Assembly: GCF_032854445.1 (NCBI RefSeq)
Contig: NC_088307.1
Location: 930,001 to 994,000, forward strand
Source: Liolophura sinensis
Lineage: Eukaryota > Mollusca > Polyplacophora > Chitonida > Chitonidae
Direction of reading: 5' to 3'
Length of the DNA stretch: 64,000 bases
The notes under the pieces were generated by a model. The model ran no database searches and had not been told where the DNA came from. It saw only the letters and a program-made list of their open reading frames with translations. The position numbers and the translations under genes are program-made. Positions 1 through 12,399 of this stretch are shown here, piece after piece. How positions within the stretch are numbered: position 1 is the first letter of the stretch; the number at the start of each line of letters is the position of its first letter.

Positions 1-2689
1 AAGCCGGTTAAGCGGAATTGAACACAGTTTTGAGGGTTTCTGAAAACTCCGTACACATTTAATCACAAGAAAATTATGTTCATTGTTAAATTCAAGCAAC
101 CTAAAGTGAAGGCGTTCAGTGGAATATCTTTGATTCATGTAGGCCTACGCTAGTTTAACCATATCTAAAACATCACCACAATTTTGGTCGCCGTCGTAGG
201 CTTATAGGTGAAATGTTGTTGAATACGGCTTGAAACACCAATGAAATAAATTAATTAAGCGTAAATAAAGACAGACCCCTGCTGCGTTGGTTAAGTAATC
301 CGCAAAAGAATGTCATACACGGCCAATCAAATAAATGCTAAGTCCATTCGAGTCCATTCGTCCAACTAGTGATGGCTTCTTTCTGCACGGCAGATTCCAA
401 ATAGCCTACAGGCTGCTTACACAAGGGAATCGTACGCCTAAGTTGATTGTAAACAACAATCTGAATCTGGAAACTAAAAATGGCCCAACTCTGAGCAGTT
501 TAGAATAAAATGGATGAATCACACACACCAAACGTGCCATCACCCTGTCTCGTAACAACGTTACTTTTTATTGCATTCCCGGTGAAACGTCATGAAGTCA
601 CAGAAAGACTGAACACTTGTAACCTATGGGTGTAACATCCGGTTGGTCTATTTAAAAACAACATTGCATATGATTGGTCAATTGCGTGTTCTTGACTGAC
701 AGTTCGGAAAGGTCTATTACAATCTAGCGCTATTACTAAGCCACGAGTTCATTTTGACTGGCCAAAGTAAGATAAATATGATCCATACAAACCTAAGATG
801 TAAGTGAATGCAGTGAGCTGAATGCTGATCTCTACAGAATCAATCTAACTGATCAGTGCTACTGTATATACACATGGCCACCATGTCGAATTTGCCGCTC
901 ATATTAATTTATGCACACATTTTTACACTGTGGATACATTTATTGCAGATAACAACAGATTCAATAGCATATGGTATCTTTTACTCCATTTATTTCAACT
1001 AGTATTGAATTTCGATTTCCATTCCGCTCCAAAATTACGTCACACTACCCACCTTTCCAGTTTCATGTTGTCCCGTCCCTACTTTTCCACCCCTTTCTAT
1101 ATCCAACCCCTATTTTCCCCACCCTACTTGTCCGACACTTACTTTTCCCACCCCTACTTGTCCCACTCCGACTTTTCCACCCATCTATATCTTGCTGATA
1201 TAACCCTCTTCCCGCCTCGTTTAATTCTGCTATGTTATTATAACTTTAGCCATCTTTTGTATTTACAGCTTCTACAGAAAGGGTTGTATAGGTTGTAGAA
1301 CTTTTCACCTTTGATCAATTGTCAATAAAATATGTTTAAGCTAAAACTTTACAAAACTTGAAACGATGTTCATCAAAAGTATAATTCACATACATATCAA
1401 ATGAAACATTTAATATTGCAACGCTTGGTTAACATACCAGAATGTTTTTATGAGGAGAAAGCAAGTAAACTTATATAGCACATACGGCCATGTCACGCGA
1501 AAATGGGGAACACAGAAGTGATTTGCACTGTTTATCGTCATGCGAGGGAAGGGCAATAACTCTGTTCATATCATCGTGCGAGGGAAGGGCAATAGCTCTG
1601 TTCGTGAAACCGCCATGTAAATGTGGTCCACAGCGTTATACAGCACGATATAACCGTGAGCCATTCTGATAAAATTTACTTCTAACAATTGGCGGACGTT
1701 CGTTGGACATTAACTATTTCCACATTCACACTGTAGTACACGTACACAAGCAGGTGTATGCGTCATTTGGTTGCTTTATATAGCAAACTCATAAAACATG
1801 CATCAGAATTAATAAATCAGGCATAAACACAAGACAATGTTATTTTTACTAACAATGCAATTTTATTTAGAATATATAATAATTTTTATATTGTAGCGGG
1901 ATTGTAGGAAGTAGGCCTAGTATTAAAGAAATAAATTTAACGTGGGGAAGTTTAATAATATATTCATGTTTTAATGAATTTTCACGGAAGTTTTGTTAAG
2001 ATCGTTATTTGAGCCCATACTAGTTAATATACGGAGTCAATATTTGCCAGTATAGCGTTTATTTATTATCGTAGGAAATTTACGTTTATCTGTTGATGTT
2101 GCTGTTGTTATATCGGTGTTTCTACATATTTGGGATAATTATAAGTATTTTTCAGCAATGTAGAAATTATGAAATTCTGTCATTGTCTTATCTGGAAAAC
2201 CTTTACGTTCTATTTTCGTTCTTGCTTCACACAGAACAAATGACATTTATTGTCCTCAGTTCCACCTCGAAATCAGAAGTTAGGGTTGCCGCCATTTTTT
2301 TTTTTACACTTATGGTAATTAGGGTGTCTGTAGAACCCGCACTTATAGGCTTTTAGAAATCGGACCAGCATTTTCCCACCACAGTTTGAAAAGGAATTTA
2401 TCATTTAATACCCTTGTGTGGAAACTGGTTATACTTTTTGGGTAATATGGATAAAAATATGGACTATTCAGACACTGGCATTTACATTTTGATCGTGATG
2501 ACGTCATCGTGTCGTCGGTGTTTACAAACTGTCAAAAATTGCTCTTCTGACCAATGAGTCTCCTGATTTGGTTCATTGCTCCGCCCACACCATGTGGAAA
2601 TCAATAAATACGCTGATTTTTTTCAGCGTCTGTAGATGGCATTGGAATCCGCCGAGAGTTGACACCAAATTGCTGGTAAACATTCTCAG
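1..2689. other. No gene seen; AT-rich DNA with small repeats
   Basis: Contains a SINE tail (187-262), a pyrimidine-rich imperfect repeat around 1055-1190 (ACTTTTCCCACCCCTACTTG-like units) and a two-copy 36-bp direct repeat at 1533-1605 (GCGAGGGAAGGGCAATA). Near 2500-2580 a TGACGTCA element and an ACCAATGAG box occur close together, which would suit a promoter, but no gene follows. Confidence 0.5.
187..262 (+). mobile_element. SINE 3' fragment
   Basis: Reads GTCGCCGTCGTA, then GGTGAAATGTTGTTGAATAC, then AACACCAATGAAATAAAT, the diverged 3' part of the molluscan-type SINE also seen at 17925, 19694 and 33000. Confidence 0.6.
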
Positions 2690-3589
2690 TAAGTAATTAT
2701 TTTATTGAGAGCGGGAAAATTCTTGTACTGTGAATTGGGAAACAGTCCCAGTATAAGGAATAGTGATTTGTGATCCAGTTTAAGAATTCAGAGGCAGCTG
2801 ACACTTGGAGGGAAACAGTCCCAAGAAGCCGGCAATACACTGTCAAAGATCTGGGAATTTTCCCAGTCCCAAAATTGTGGTACAGCTCCAGTCTCGAGGA
2901 AGTGGAACTGATCTGAGATATCAAAAGAGGACCACAGAGACTATATACCAGAATAAATCACCTGAACTTTGGTATTATTATCTGAGACAAGAGTCCCATA
3001 AGACTTTTCCCAGTCCCAAACTTCTGGGATTCTCCACTTTCACAAAACCTGAGAATTCAGAATATCAAAAGTGGACTACCGAGATTATATACCAGAATAT
3101 ATCACCTGAACTTTGGTACCATAATTTGAGAGAAGAGTCTCATGAGACTTTCTGTGTCATGTATTGTGTTTAACTGGGACTCTGTCCCATATGACACTCA
3201 ACTGTTTGGTACTTGTGTCAACTGCTGGTTCCTCCCTCGTCATAATAAATATTCATCATCTGATTCACTGAAAATGTGTCGTTGGAGAACTTTCATTTTG
3301 TATAAGTTCAAATCTCAGGTACAAGTCATACTGGATAACAGCCGGAGTTCAGGAAATGTTATGAAATGGGATCCAAATACTAGCAGCGTCTCCGAGTTCA
3401 GGGGAGAGAATCCTAATTGTTATGGAATTGGTTTATTCATTTAACAAGCTTCGCTCAGCACGTTAAATATCAAACAGGATTGAAGTGATTGAATGGTGTC
3501 ACACTTCATAGGTACCTGTATACTTGAGGAGAAGACATCAAGAGAAACGAAAGCACATAAGACAAGTACAATAACTGAACTGCTACAAC
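2690..3589 (+). mobile_element. Probable 5' LTR region of a Ty3/Gypsy-like retrotransposon
   Basis: The stretch directly before the primer-binding site, without coding sequence, ends in TGCTACA two bases before the site, as an LTR end in CA would. Internally it carries recurring TTTTCCCAGTCCC segments and an imperfect direct repeat of about 80-90 bp (about 2930-3010 and 3067-3150), both with ATATACCAGAAT and ATCACCTGAACTTTGGTA. The left boundary is not defined, because no second LTR was found in the window. Confidence 0.5.
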
Positions 3590-3602
3590 TGGTGGCAGCG
3601 GT
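3590..3602 (+). other. Retrotransposon primer-binding site, tRNA-Leu type
   Basis: TGGTGGCAGCGGT is complementary to the 3' end (including CCA) of tRNA-Leu(AAG)-type tRNAs as I know them, and sits just before the gag frame. This is the expected place for minus-strand DNA priming. Confidence 0.7.
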
Positions 3603-3682
3603 TTGGATTTTTCTGGAATCATACCCAGAGAACAGAACTGTTACAGCTGTATAAATTATCTGGAACTTTTTGGATCTATGTC

Positions 3683-4503
3683 ATGTTCCATGACACTGAT
3701 CTCTATGTATACCTGGACAATGATGATGACGTATCATTTCACCGTCGATCTGAAACCATCAATGATAGGCATCCAAGGTCATCTCCATGTGGGGTTGGTA
3801 ATGGCGATGCACCCCACATGTATCGCCGAAATCGTCAGCACCTGAAACCTGAGGTTTTTAGTGGTGATTCTAACTGGGAAGAATACCTGAAAGTATTCAA
3901 GACCATATCCAGAATTAACTGTTGGAGTAAAGATGAACAGGCTGATTATTTGTTTCCCCATTTAACAGGAGCAGCCAGACAACTGGCTTGTACTTTATCT
4001 GAAAGGAAGCAACGTGATTATGATAGCTTAGTCACTGCTCTGGATGACAGATTTGGTCCCAGAGGTCAAGCTGAACTGTATTTAGCCGAATTAAGGGGAA
4101 GGCGGCGTGGTGAAAGGGAGGGTCTCCGAGAGTCAGGGCAGGCCATCCGTAAACTCTCCACTATGGCGTATCCTGGTATGTCGCCTGAGCACCATGATAG
4201 ACTGAATAAAATTCACTTCACTGACGCTCTGGAAGATTATAAAATGAGAATGCAGGTTCAACAGTAAAACCCAATACTTTACAAGATGCAGTGACACTGG
4301 CATTAGAAATTGAGGGATACTGGGAAATTGAAGAACACCGTGAAAACTATGTTTCACGTTATAGAAATGTGAGGGAAATTTCTGCCAGGTACAGTGATGA
4401 AAAATTACAGTCACGAATTGACGAGCTAGAGAAAAAATTAGCGCAGATGTCAAGTCGTCATTACGATGTAGTATGTTCGTATGTAAATTTGATGACTGCT
4501 TGA
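3683..4503 (+). pseudogene. gag remnant of a Ty3/Gypsy-like LTR retrotransposon
   Basis: The first frame, ending TAA at 4265-4267, has retrotransposon gag capsid features: LKPEVFSGDSNWEEY, ADYLFPHLTGAARQLA, ALDDRFGP and MSPEHHDRLNKIHF. The homology continues in another frame from about 4268 (TLQDAVTLALEIEGY, then a coiled KLQSRIDELEKKLAQM) to a TGA at 4503. The gene is thus broken by a frameshift and stops before any zinc knuckle; no protease, reverse transcriptase or integrase follows. The element is truncated and could not act on its own. Confidence 0.85.
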
Positions 4504-7500
4504 ATCTTTCCCAACTGATGTCAGTCAATCAGCTGAGCTGAAGTTAAAACCTTCCCCCCCAAATGCCAGATTAATTTATAACTTTTTGGTAAAACATGAT
4601 TCGTGTGGCAAAACAACACATGAATTTTTTGAATCTATATAAGAAGGGATTGTTAAAAGTGGAACATAACTGGATACACTAAAAATAGCTCTGTGTCATA
4701 ATCAACCATGTTCGAACAGACACTGCAATCACGAACGCATTTCTTCAAAATGTGCCCCATATTATCCTCTGCAAACATGTAGTAATGTGAGTGGAATAGC
4801 AGCAATAACAGGATTCACAATCTGTGCCTGCATGCGGACTAAATTTGTTCCTACAACTAGTACACAAAAACCTTCCTGAAGAAATAAATGTGCTAAAGAT
4901 AAAATACTTACAGCAAATCACAAACTAGCCCACATTTTTGAGGAAAGTAATAAATGAATGGGTCATGTCATCAGAAATTGACATTACGCTGCTATTTCAG
5001 GCAACCAGCAGTACACATGCTTTGTCAAATCATCAACTTCAAACAACTGAAAACCACATCTTAATTGTGCAGATGGCAATTGACTTGAACTTGAAAACTA
5101 TCAATAGTGACACATCCATGCTAAAAAACACTGAAAGACACCGAAATCCCACCACAGTTACAGACACCACAGTCACAAAGTTAAAACACAGGTACATCTA
5201 ATACTAGGTTTTAGGCCAACAACAACAGTTCGAAACTATGAGCAATACCATCTATCCAGCAACAAGACCCTTGATATGTATTTAAAGACTAACCTTCAAA
5301 TCTAGGGAGAACAAAATTTGCTTAAGTCTCTTGCCTAAGGGCACCAATAAGACCATAATTAAGAAGTTTAAATGTAACAACTTCAAACTAGAAGATTCCA
5401 GTGCAAAAGCAACCATAAGTAATTACTTACAAACTGCTCAAATTGAGTACAGTCTTCAAAAAATGAATGCGTACATTATTGCAAACAGTGTTGATAAAAC
5501 TGAAAAAAACCTCTAACACAAAGTGTACTTGCATACCTCTACCACAGAATGTGACAAGGTAACCAGAAATAAAAACAACACAGCCAGCAAACAGACAAAT
5601 TTATCAAAATAATGTTTCATGTCTTCTTGTCCTACTTTGATTCATGTAATTTAAAGTTTCATGTCCGGAGATGTTACAAAATGCATGACAGTGTAACGCA
5701 CGAATATCAAGGTAATAATATGACAGTTGAAGCATTTGTGACAAGCAATCTTAACTGGGGCAATCACATCAAGTTTATATGTCCAATGTTCTGGAAAGTC
5801 ACAACAATGTAGAGCTGATTGTGGCTTACTTCTCACCTCTCTTAACGAGAATAAGAGTTATTACACTGTTCTGGTTGTGGCCATAATTTAGTCAATGAAA
5901 ATGTCTGTACAAAGTCTGGTTGTGGCCATAATTTAGTCAATGAAAATGTCTGCACAAAGTCTGGTTGTGGCCATAATTTAGTCAATGAAAATGTCTGTAC
6001 AAAGTCTGGTTGTGGCCATAATTTAGTCAATGAAAATGTCTGCACAAAGTCTGGTTGTGGCCATAATTTAGTCAATGAAAATGTCTGTACAAAGTCTGGT
6101 TGTGGCCATAATTTAGTCAATGAAAATGTCTGTACAAAGTCTGGTTGTGGCCATAATGTAGTTAATGAAAATGTCTGTACAAAGTGTAATACTAGCCAAA
6201 GACAAACAATAGTACATTAATAATGGTGATAATCCCACGTATACTGCTTGTGTGTACCATGGCCAGTAACCACAAATAATTCTGTAACAGGACGCCCATG
6301 CCATGCACATTTAGACTGTAAATGGAAAATCAAATGTGAGGTATTTTCTAATGATCTCAATACCTGGAAAATTTATGCACAGAATAGTTAACTAATGACA
6401 GATATCACCAAGAAGATGCTACACAACAGCACAAAAGACTTAACTTATCTGACAGAGATGACATTGACAGAATGCAAACAACACAAAAGGCATCGGCAAA
6501 CCAAATCAAGATGTCTCTTAACAGAAAAAGTTCAATTCATATTGAAGATACACCAGCTGAACAACAGCTGACCAAATTCAAACACCCGTAAAACTTGCTG
6601 ACAAACATGCAGTACAAGGTTGCACTAAAAAAAAATGGATGAACACCCATTATATAGATCAGACTGGCGAAATGCTGAGAAAATTCTTGAACAAAATTCA
6701 GACTCAGTACTACTTTTTCAGTGTGAAATAAAAAAATTTGAAAATACAAAATGGTAGTGGCGTTTAAAAAAATGAAAATTTGACACTACCCTGTAAGTCT
6801 GGCCATTTTTTCATGGGCTACGATAACAAGTACGACTTAACTGTAGTAAGATTTCCTGTCGGTCTTCTGACTATTTGTGGCCAAAATAGGGCTAAGGCCA
6901 TTGCAATCAGTATGAGTAACTCTGACGAATCCCAAGTTCACCAGACTGGCCTCAAAGCTATACTGCGATCATGGTCTCCATGTATTTGACAGTGACTTAT
7001 CCAAAAATAAAGAGATGTTGTCACCAACCACATTCCTAGCACTACAGTCTCAGAAGATGCTAAACTCGCACTCCTTTCATACTTGGAAAAAAATTGGTTT
7101 CAATCAAAGTGGGAATCCACTATCACAACAGAAATTCTGTATAACAGAACTTCTGCATAACAGAAATTCTGTGTAACACAGTCCTTTAATTCTTGCAGAT
7201 AACGTTGATGAATGAAAGCTTTGGGACATTGATGAATCCATATTCAATTTATAACTAAACAGTAAAATGTCTGTTTTTTTTAAATGAAAATGATTGACCA
7301 GTTCTTATACAGTGAAAGTCTGGACCATTCAATCAATGAACAAAAAGCAGAAAGTTATGCAATAGCTTTTAATGACAAGAGCATTACACAAAGAAAGCAG
7401 CCAGGCTCACAGAGACCAATACCACAAAGCACACCAGATCTTGGAAATGCTGGCCATACAGTATCTATTCCAGATACTACGAAAGCTCTAGTGCATATGC

Positions 7501-7600
7501 CTCTGATAAAATTCCTGACAAAATCATGATGTAGAATATAACTACAAACAAATTTTCACATTACATGCTGCGCTCTTCGTATTTTGAAGACAATGGTGTT
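4504..7600 (+). pseudogene. Decayed coding DNA, probably from a transposable element
   Basis: AT-rich DNA with short open stretches in changing frames, including Cys-rich text near 4690-4830, a Cys4 ribbon at 5867-6200, and open stretches at 6780-6989 and 7284-7529. No intact gene and no family that I can name. The cumulative impression is of an old mobile-element protein broken by frameshifts and stops. A single-strand-binding (OB-fold) protein with a zinc ribbon is one possibility. Confidence 0.35.
5867..6184 (+). repeat. 45-bp tandem repeat grown from a Cys4 zinc-ribbon coding motif
   Basis: About seven copies with a period of 45 bp. In the + strand frame starting at 5867 each unit reads SGCGHNLVNENVCTK; the first copy is preceded by Cys (CSGC) and the last is followed by C (CTKCN), so the ends together make CxxC-x9-CxxC. 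Variation between units is mostly a silent TGT/TGC change. The frame is closed by a stop just upstream and ends at about 6220. Confidence 0.85.
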
Positions 7601-7865
7601 ATATTACAATTTGCAACTTTCTCACAACTTCAGAAACATCTCTGAGATGTACGCAAAAGTTCTCAATTAAAACCAAAGGTGAGTAAATCACATGGTGAAC
7701 GCTCTGCTGAGAAACATGAACCAAAACAGAACAGTGGTACTTTTTTTTCATAGAACACCCAAATGAAAACTTAAATGTAACATAAGTACGTATTCAAATC
7801 AAGGTAAATCACGCTTAACTCTGAAAAAGCGTAAATTACATGCTGTACACCACCCTACAAACACA

Positions 7866-7965
7866 GCAGCTAACAAATGGCTTTGTCCAGTGTGTCACAT
7901 TTCATGTACCACCATCAGTTGGCTGTAATAAGTGTGACAAATGGTACTATTTCCATTATGTAAAT
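7866..7965 (+). pseudogene. Broken PHD-finger-like motif
   Basis: KWLCPVCHI in one frame, then, after a one-base shift, GCNKCDKWYYFHYV. Together these resemble the Cys-x2-Cys ... CDKWYHFHCV core of PHD fingers, which some molluscan and insect retroelements carry. The last Cys is replaced by Tyr and the frame is broken, so it is not functional. Confidence 0.45.
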
Positions 7966-8185
7966 TAATCTGTCAAATCTATCATTTCCTGACAATACAA
8001 AAACAATGCACCCCCCCCCCCACCCCTACCGAAAAAGCACTACCAGTAAATGTAAGCTACATGTATGAACACATGTATATATACATTCTAGCTGATGTAA
8101 AACATCTTATGGAAGTTTTGAACAAACAGAACCTAGTTTACCCTTATTCTTCAACCTTTACAACCACCACTGCCACTCACATTTG

Positions 8186-8355
8186 GAAACATTCTTAGAG
8201 AACTATGGGGTGTAGAGAAATAATCTGTGGAGTTTTGTGAAGCTTACATCTTTAGTGACACCAACAATCATTTTTGTGTCATTTTGATAACAACAGTATT
8301 ATAAATTCCACTGGAAAAAGTGCATTAGAGGTCAAAAGGGTTAAGTTTTACATAG
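8186..8355 (+). repeat. Dispersed repeat, copy 1
   Basis: Aligns with 28199-28372 over about 170 bp (shared GAACTATGG, GTAGAGA, ATAAATTCCACTG, AAAGTGC). Diverged, non-coding, nature unknown. Confidence 0.6.
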
Positions 8356-9183
8356 GCTGAAGTTTTTCACCACAGCTTATGTGTGACATGATAATAATGA
8401 CATCATGTGATACATGTACCTCTAACTACACCTGTATTTTCCTTCCCTCAATCCATAAACTAGAAACAGCCGTGTGACATTCTCATGGCTCCTCGTGTGC
8501 GGAAACAATGAACATCCAAGAGTCCTAGAAGAAAAAGACCTAAAAAATAGGACAACTAGTTCATTGGTTAATTTGTCAAACTATAATAAATATTGTTTAA
8601 AGAAATGATCAACTGAACGAGTCATACGATAAAGGATTAGTGTCAAGAGTTATTATTTATTCATAAATAGATACCCTTATATGTATTGTTAATTTGAAAT
8701 TATGAGAAAAGAAAACAAACAAAAAAAACCCTAAGAAATAATACTTTTATTGGAGTAATAGGATATTTAAAATAACTAGATAATGAGGCTGCCTTTAGGC
8801 CTATTTTCTGCTAACACTCATTCATCTCTGCCGAACTACGTCCTACAGGACATACATGTGTAAGACCTGTTTGTCTGCGGTTGAATCACCTGCGAGACAA
8901 TCTTACGTTGTCCGGTGCACACGTGACTGGCTTTTGGAGAAACATGTATTAAATGTATGCTGGACAAAGAAACGCAAATGCTCTGGTGGGTTTTCACAAG
9001 TGCCACAGCCTGAGAATTTATAACGTGAGACAGAGGTAATCAGTATAAGAGTAGGAGTGTCTGTAAATGTGTTCCTTTCCCTTCCTTCCTTCCTTCTGAG
9101 TTTGGACAGTGTTCCCGCTGAGGGACTCACAAGGAGAAGCAGCCTAGAGGGTAACGTCTGGCAGTCAAGACGGTGCAGCACCT

Positions 9184-9262
9184 GGGTGAAATGTATGAAT
9201 GAAGACTGGCTGTGATCTTGGCAAAACACGTCTTGACTGCTCAGCTGTCTTGGAGGGGAATC
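9184..9262 (+). repeat. Dispersed 78-bp repeat, copy 1
   Basis: GGTGAAATGTATGAATGAAG through GCAAAACACGTCTTGACTGC and TCTTGGAGGG recurs almost unchanged at 11217-11295. No reading frame supports coding. Confidence 0.65.
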
Positions 9263-11216
9263 GGGAGAGCTACTAGAGCTTTCAAGTATTAATGAGAAAA
9301 GAATTTAGTACTTAGTTTTCAAAGACTTAATAGAAATGTCGTATAATCATAACAGGTAAGTTAAATAAGTTAAGGTGTTGGACATGATTATTAACCCAAT
9401 TACATAATAGACATGTTACATGTGTGTCCACATGTATACATAGCGACCTGTACACATACATGTAGGTCAAGGTAGGTTGAAGTTGAGAGGTCAGCCTGAC
9501 AGTCAGACCATAATGCATGTAATGTTTAAGCATGGCATCTAGAAACCAAGTGGCATCATGCTAACAATGATTGCAATATAGTCAATACTAGAGAGGCCAA
9601 GGGTCACAGGGTTACCGGTATCCTGTTTAAGAGAGGCATCTAAACATAATGTCGAGTACGTTGCCAGGCTAATAAGGGGCCAGGCTCGCATTAGAAATTT
9701 AGATGACCCAGTGTATCCACATGATGGGTACAAATGCATTTTATGATGCCAGGTCATGTCTCATATATAACTAGACATGCTGGTCTATGCCAGCTGACCT
9801 TCACCTCTAACCAAAACATAACATTCTTAAATTACTCTTTCGATCATTTAACATACAGGTCAGGTTACAGGTAGACTAATGTATGCAATAATAATCTGAG
9901 TAGTAGATTGTTATACTAATGGCTGTATACATATTGTACAACCCAGAACGGTTACCGCATGAGGGACAATGATACGGGTCACGCATGATAACCACATGTA
10001 CGTGATGCATGTGACATGTCATTGTATGGTATGTGCTGGTAACCCTTGTTCTTAAGGTAGTCAAAATTACGCATTTAGACAGAATAACAAATTATGACGG
10101 AAACATTTAAATATGATAACCATTTATCAACGAGATATATGTATGCAATTCCTCATAAGAGAACAATAATTGACTAGGTCTACATCAGTCGAACGATATA
10201 ACATCAACATGCTTGTCAGATGGGATTTTGATAATATCTATAAACTAAACACAATATTACCATGTGTTAGCCTATATGCATATTAACTGTATATACAAAG
10301 TTAATATCTATATATATATATGTATCTATCACCTATGATAACAAATGCTTACTGAATGGCCATAGAGAACATGTACACTGGACTCAAAATGTCAAAGTCC
10401 AAAAGTATGATAAATTCCACTATATGTGCATCTGCAGTGATATATAATTTCTGAGGATTGTGTTGTGTTAGAACAATCACTGAGGCATAACTAAATACAA
10501 AAACTCAGAACAGTTACAAGTGGTTGCTGTTGTACTAAGTTTTCATTTGGTCTGTGTACTGCTGGTGCAGCCATCTTGTTTAGCCACTTGATGGAAGCTG
10601 GGCTGATAGGATGAGATTAATCCATTCCAGATGTGCTGCCACCTTGTTTACATACACTGGGGTAATACACATGTCTGTAGCTACTGGAGGCTGGCATGGT
10701 CAGCTCAAACAAAGGAGTTAGGCTTGACCATGTGTTAACCAGTGTAAGAGGAACTACCTGCTTTGGAAGTTAGGAGGTCAAGTTAAGTTTAGGCAAAAGC
10801 TAGTAGCTGATACATATAATCCTTAAATTCCAGATTAATTTAAGTAAACAGTGGTAACTTTTTAAAACTAGTGATCATAAGTGGGTTAATACTTCCAATG
10901 TGGAGGTTTACCCCAAACTAACACAGCTAACCAAATATTTTCACTGTAAACAGGTTGATGGGAGAAGCAGTTATCCCACCTGTTTCTTAGTGTAAATTCC
11001 TGAAGTCTGTTCAGCCAATCCTTTTAGAATGTGTGTATCTCTTTGCTGAGATCACACTAATTTGTGAATGGCTACCCGAAGTAATAACTTAAATTACTCA
11101 AAAAGATGTGCATAATATATCCTATATGGCACAGTCAGATAAGTGCATATGTAACAACAATTACATATATCAGTTTATGGAAGTGTTCTGAGACCACAAG
11201 GGTTAAATTCTTACGT

Positions 11217-11295
11217 GGGTGAAATGTATAAATGAAGACTGGCTGTGATTTTGGCAAAACACGTCTTGACTGCTCGGCTGTCTTGGAGGGAATGG
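11217..11295 (+). repeat. Dispersed 78-bp repeat, copy 2
   Basis: Near-identical to 9184-9262; unrelated sequence on both sides of each copy. Confidence 0.65.
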
Positions 11296-12182
11296 GGCTA
11301 AAACAAAGGGCCTCATGGCAAGGCTGGGGTGTGGAGGTCATGCGACCTCTCACCCCTTCTCAGGCCATGGGCACTCCCTGACAAGCATAAGGCTTGGTAA
11401 CTGATGTGACTAGCTTACTGGTGAACACCCAGAGCGGATCTGGCCTGGAGATTTGGGCAGATCTGACCTGGGGGTTTACACATGTCACAACTGTCAGAGC
11501 TTCATCATTTAGCTCAGTGTTAAAAAGCAACAAGAGTAACAACAAGCATACTGAATTTCTTCCACATAATGCTTTGCTGTCTGCTTATGGTTCCACCTTT
11601 CTGCACGTTTGAGGACAACACTGAATGCAATTTATCAGCCTTAATACTTTGAAAATGGTGAAAATTTATGTTTAACTGGGTATGCCAACATCAAGGCTTC
11701 ACAGAGAAAGTCAACTTTTTAGTCTAGATAGAGAAATCTCCTCAGAACAGGCTTAAAACACCAGGTGAACATGTTAAAAGGTTGAAGAAATATAGGGTAG
11801 TAGTAACCTGGTAAAATGCAATAAAAAGAAATTATCCCTATTAGTGGTTGTAATATTTATTTTATTATTTATATAGTAAAAATATATATTTATATATCTA
11901 TCTGTTTGTAATACGTCCTATTCAGACAAGTCATATAACTCACGCAGCGGTCCTTTTCTGCAAGCAAATATCTCAGCAAGCCTGTATGGCAGGCGTAACT
12001 TTAACTAGATTTATAACTGTCACAAAAGATGATAAAAAACACATTTATTCAAAATAATTCAATGAAAAACATCTCATCAACAGGAAAAGGGGAGATTTTC
12101 TGTGAAAAATTCTTGAGTAAGGTGTTAAACAACAATCAGCTCAGAAAATTAAAGTCTAATTTAATTATTTCACCTTTTTTAT

Positions 12183-12326
12183 CATGAGCTGTGGCACATG
12201 ACATGTTTGGTTGGTTTTCATGAGCTGTGGCACATGACATGTTTGGTTGGTTTTCATGAGCTGTGGCACATGACATGTTTGGTTGGTTTTCATGAGCTGT
12301 GGCACATGACATGTTTGGTAGGTTAC
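12183..12326. repeat. 36-bp tandem repeat, 4 copies
   Basis: Unit CATGAGCTGTGGCACATGAC plus ATGTTTGGTTGGTTTT, four nearly identical copies. The short - strand reading frame across it is a by-product, since the period is a multiple of three. A two-copy 23-bp repeat (TATTTATGAGCGTGCTTTG) follows at about 12356-12400. Confidence 0.9.
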
Positions 12327-12399
12327 AGAATAGATGTTTTAATAACACATGTGGTATATTTATGAGCGTGCTTTGGTATATTTATGAGCGTGCTTTGTT

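Larger units (their letters stand above)
8400..12180. other. No gene seen
   Basis: AT-rich intergenic DNA. Only the dispersed 78-bp repeat pair and short simple repeats were noted. Short open frames here have no recognisable similarity and no convincing splice context. Confidence 0.5.
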
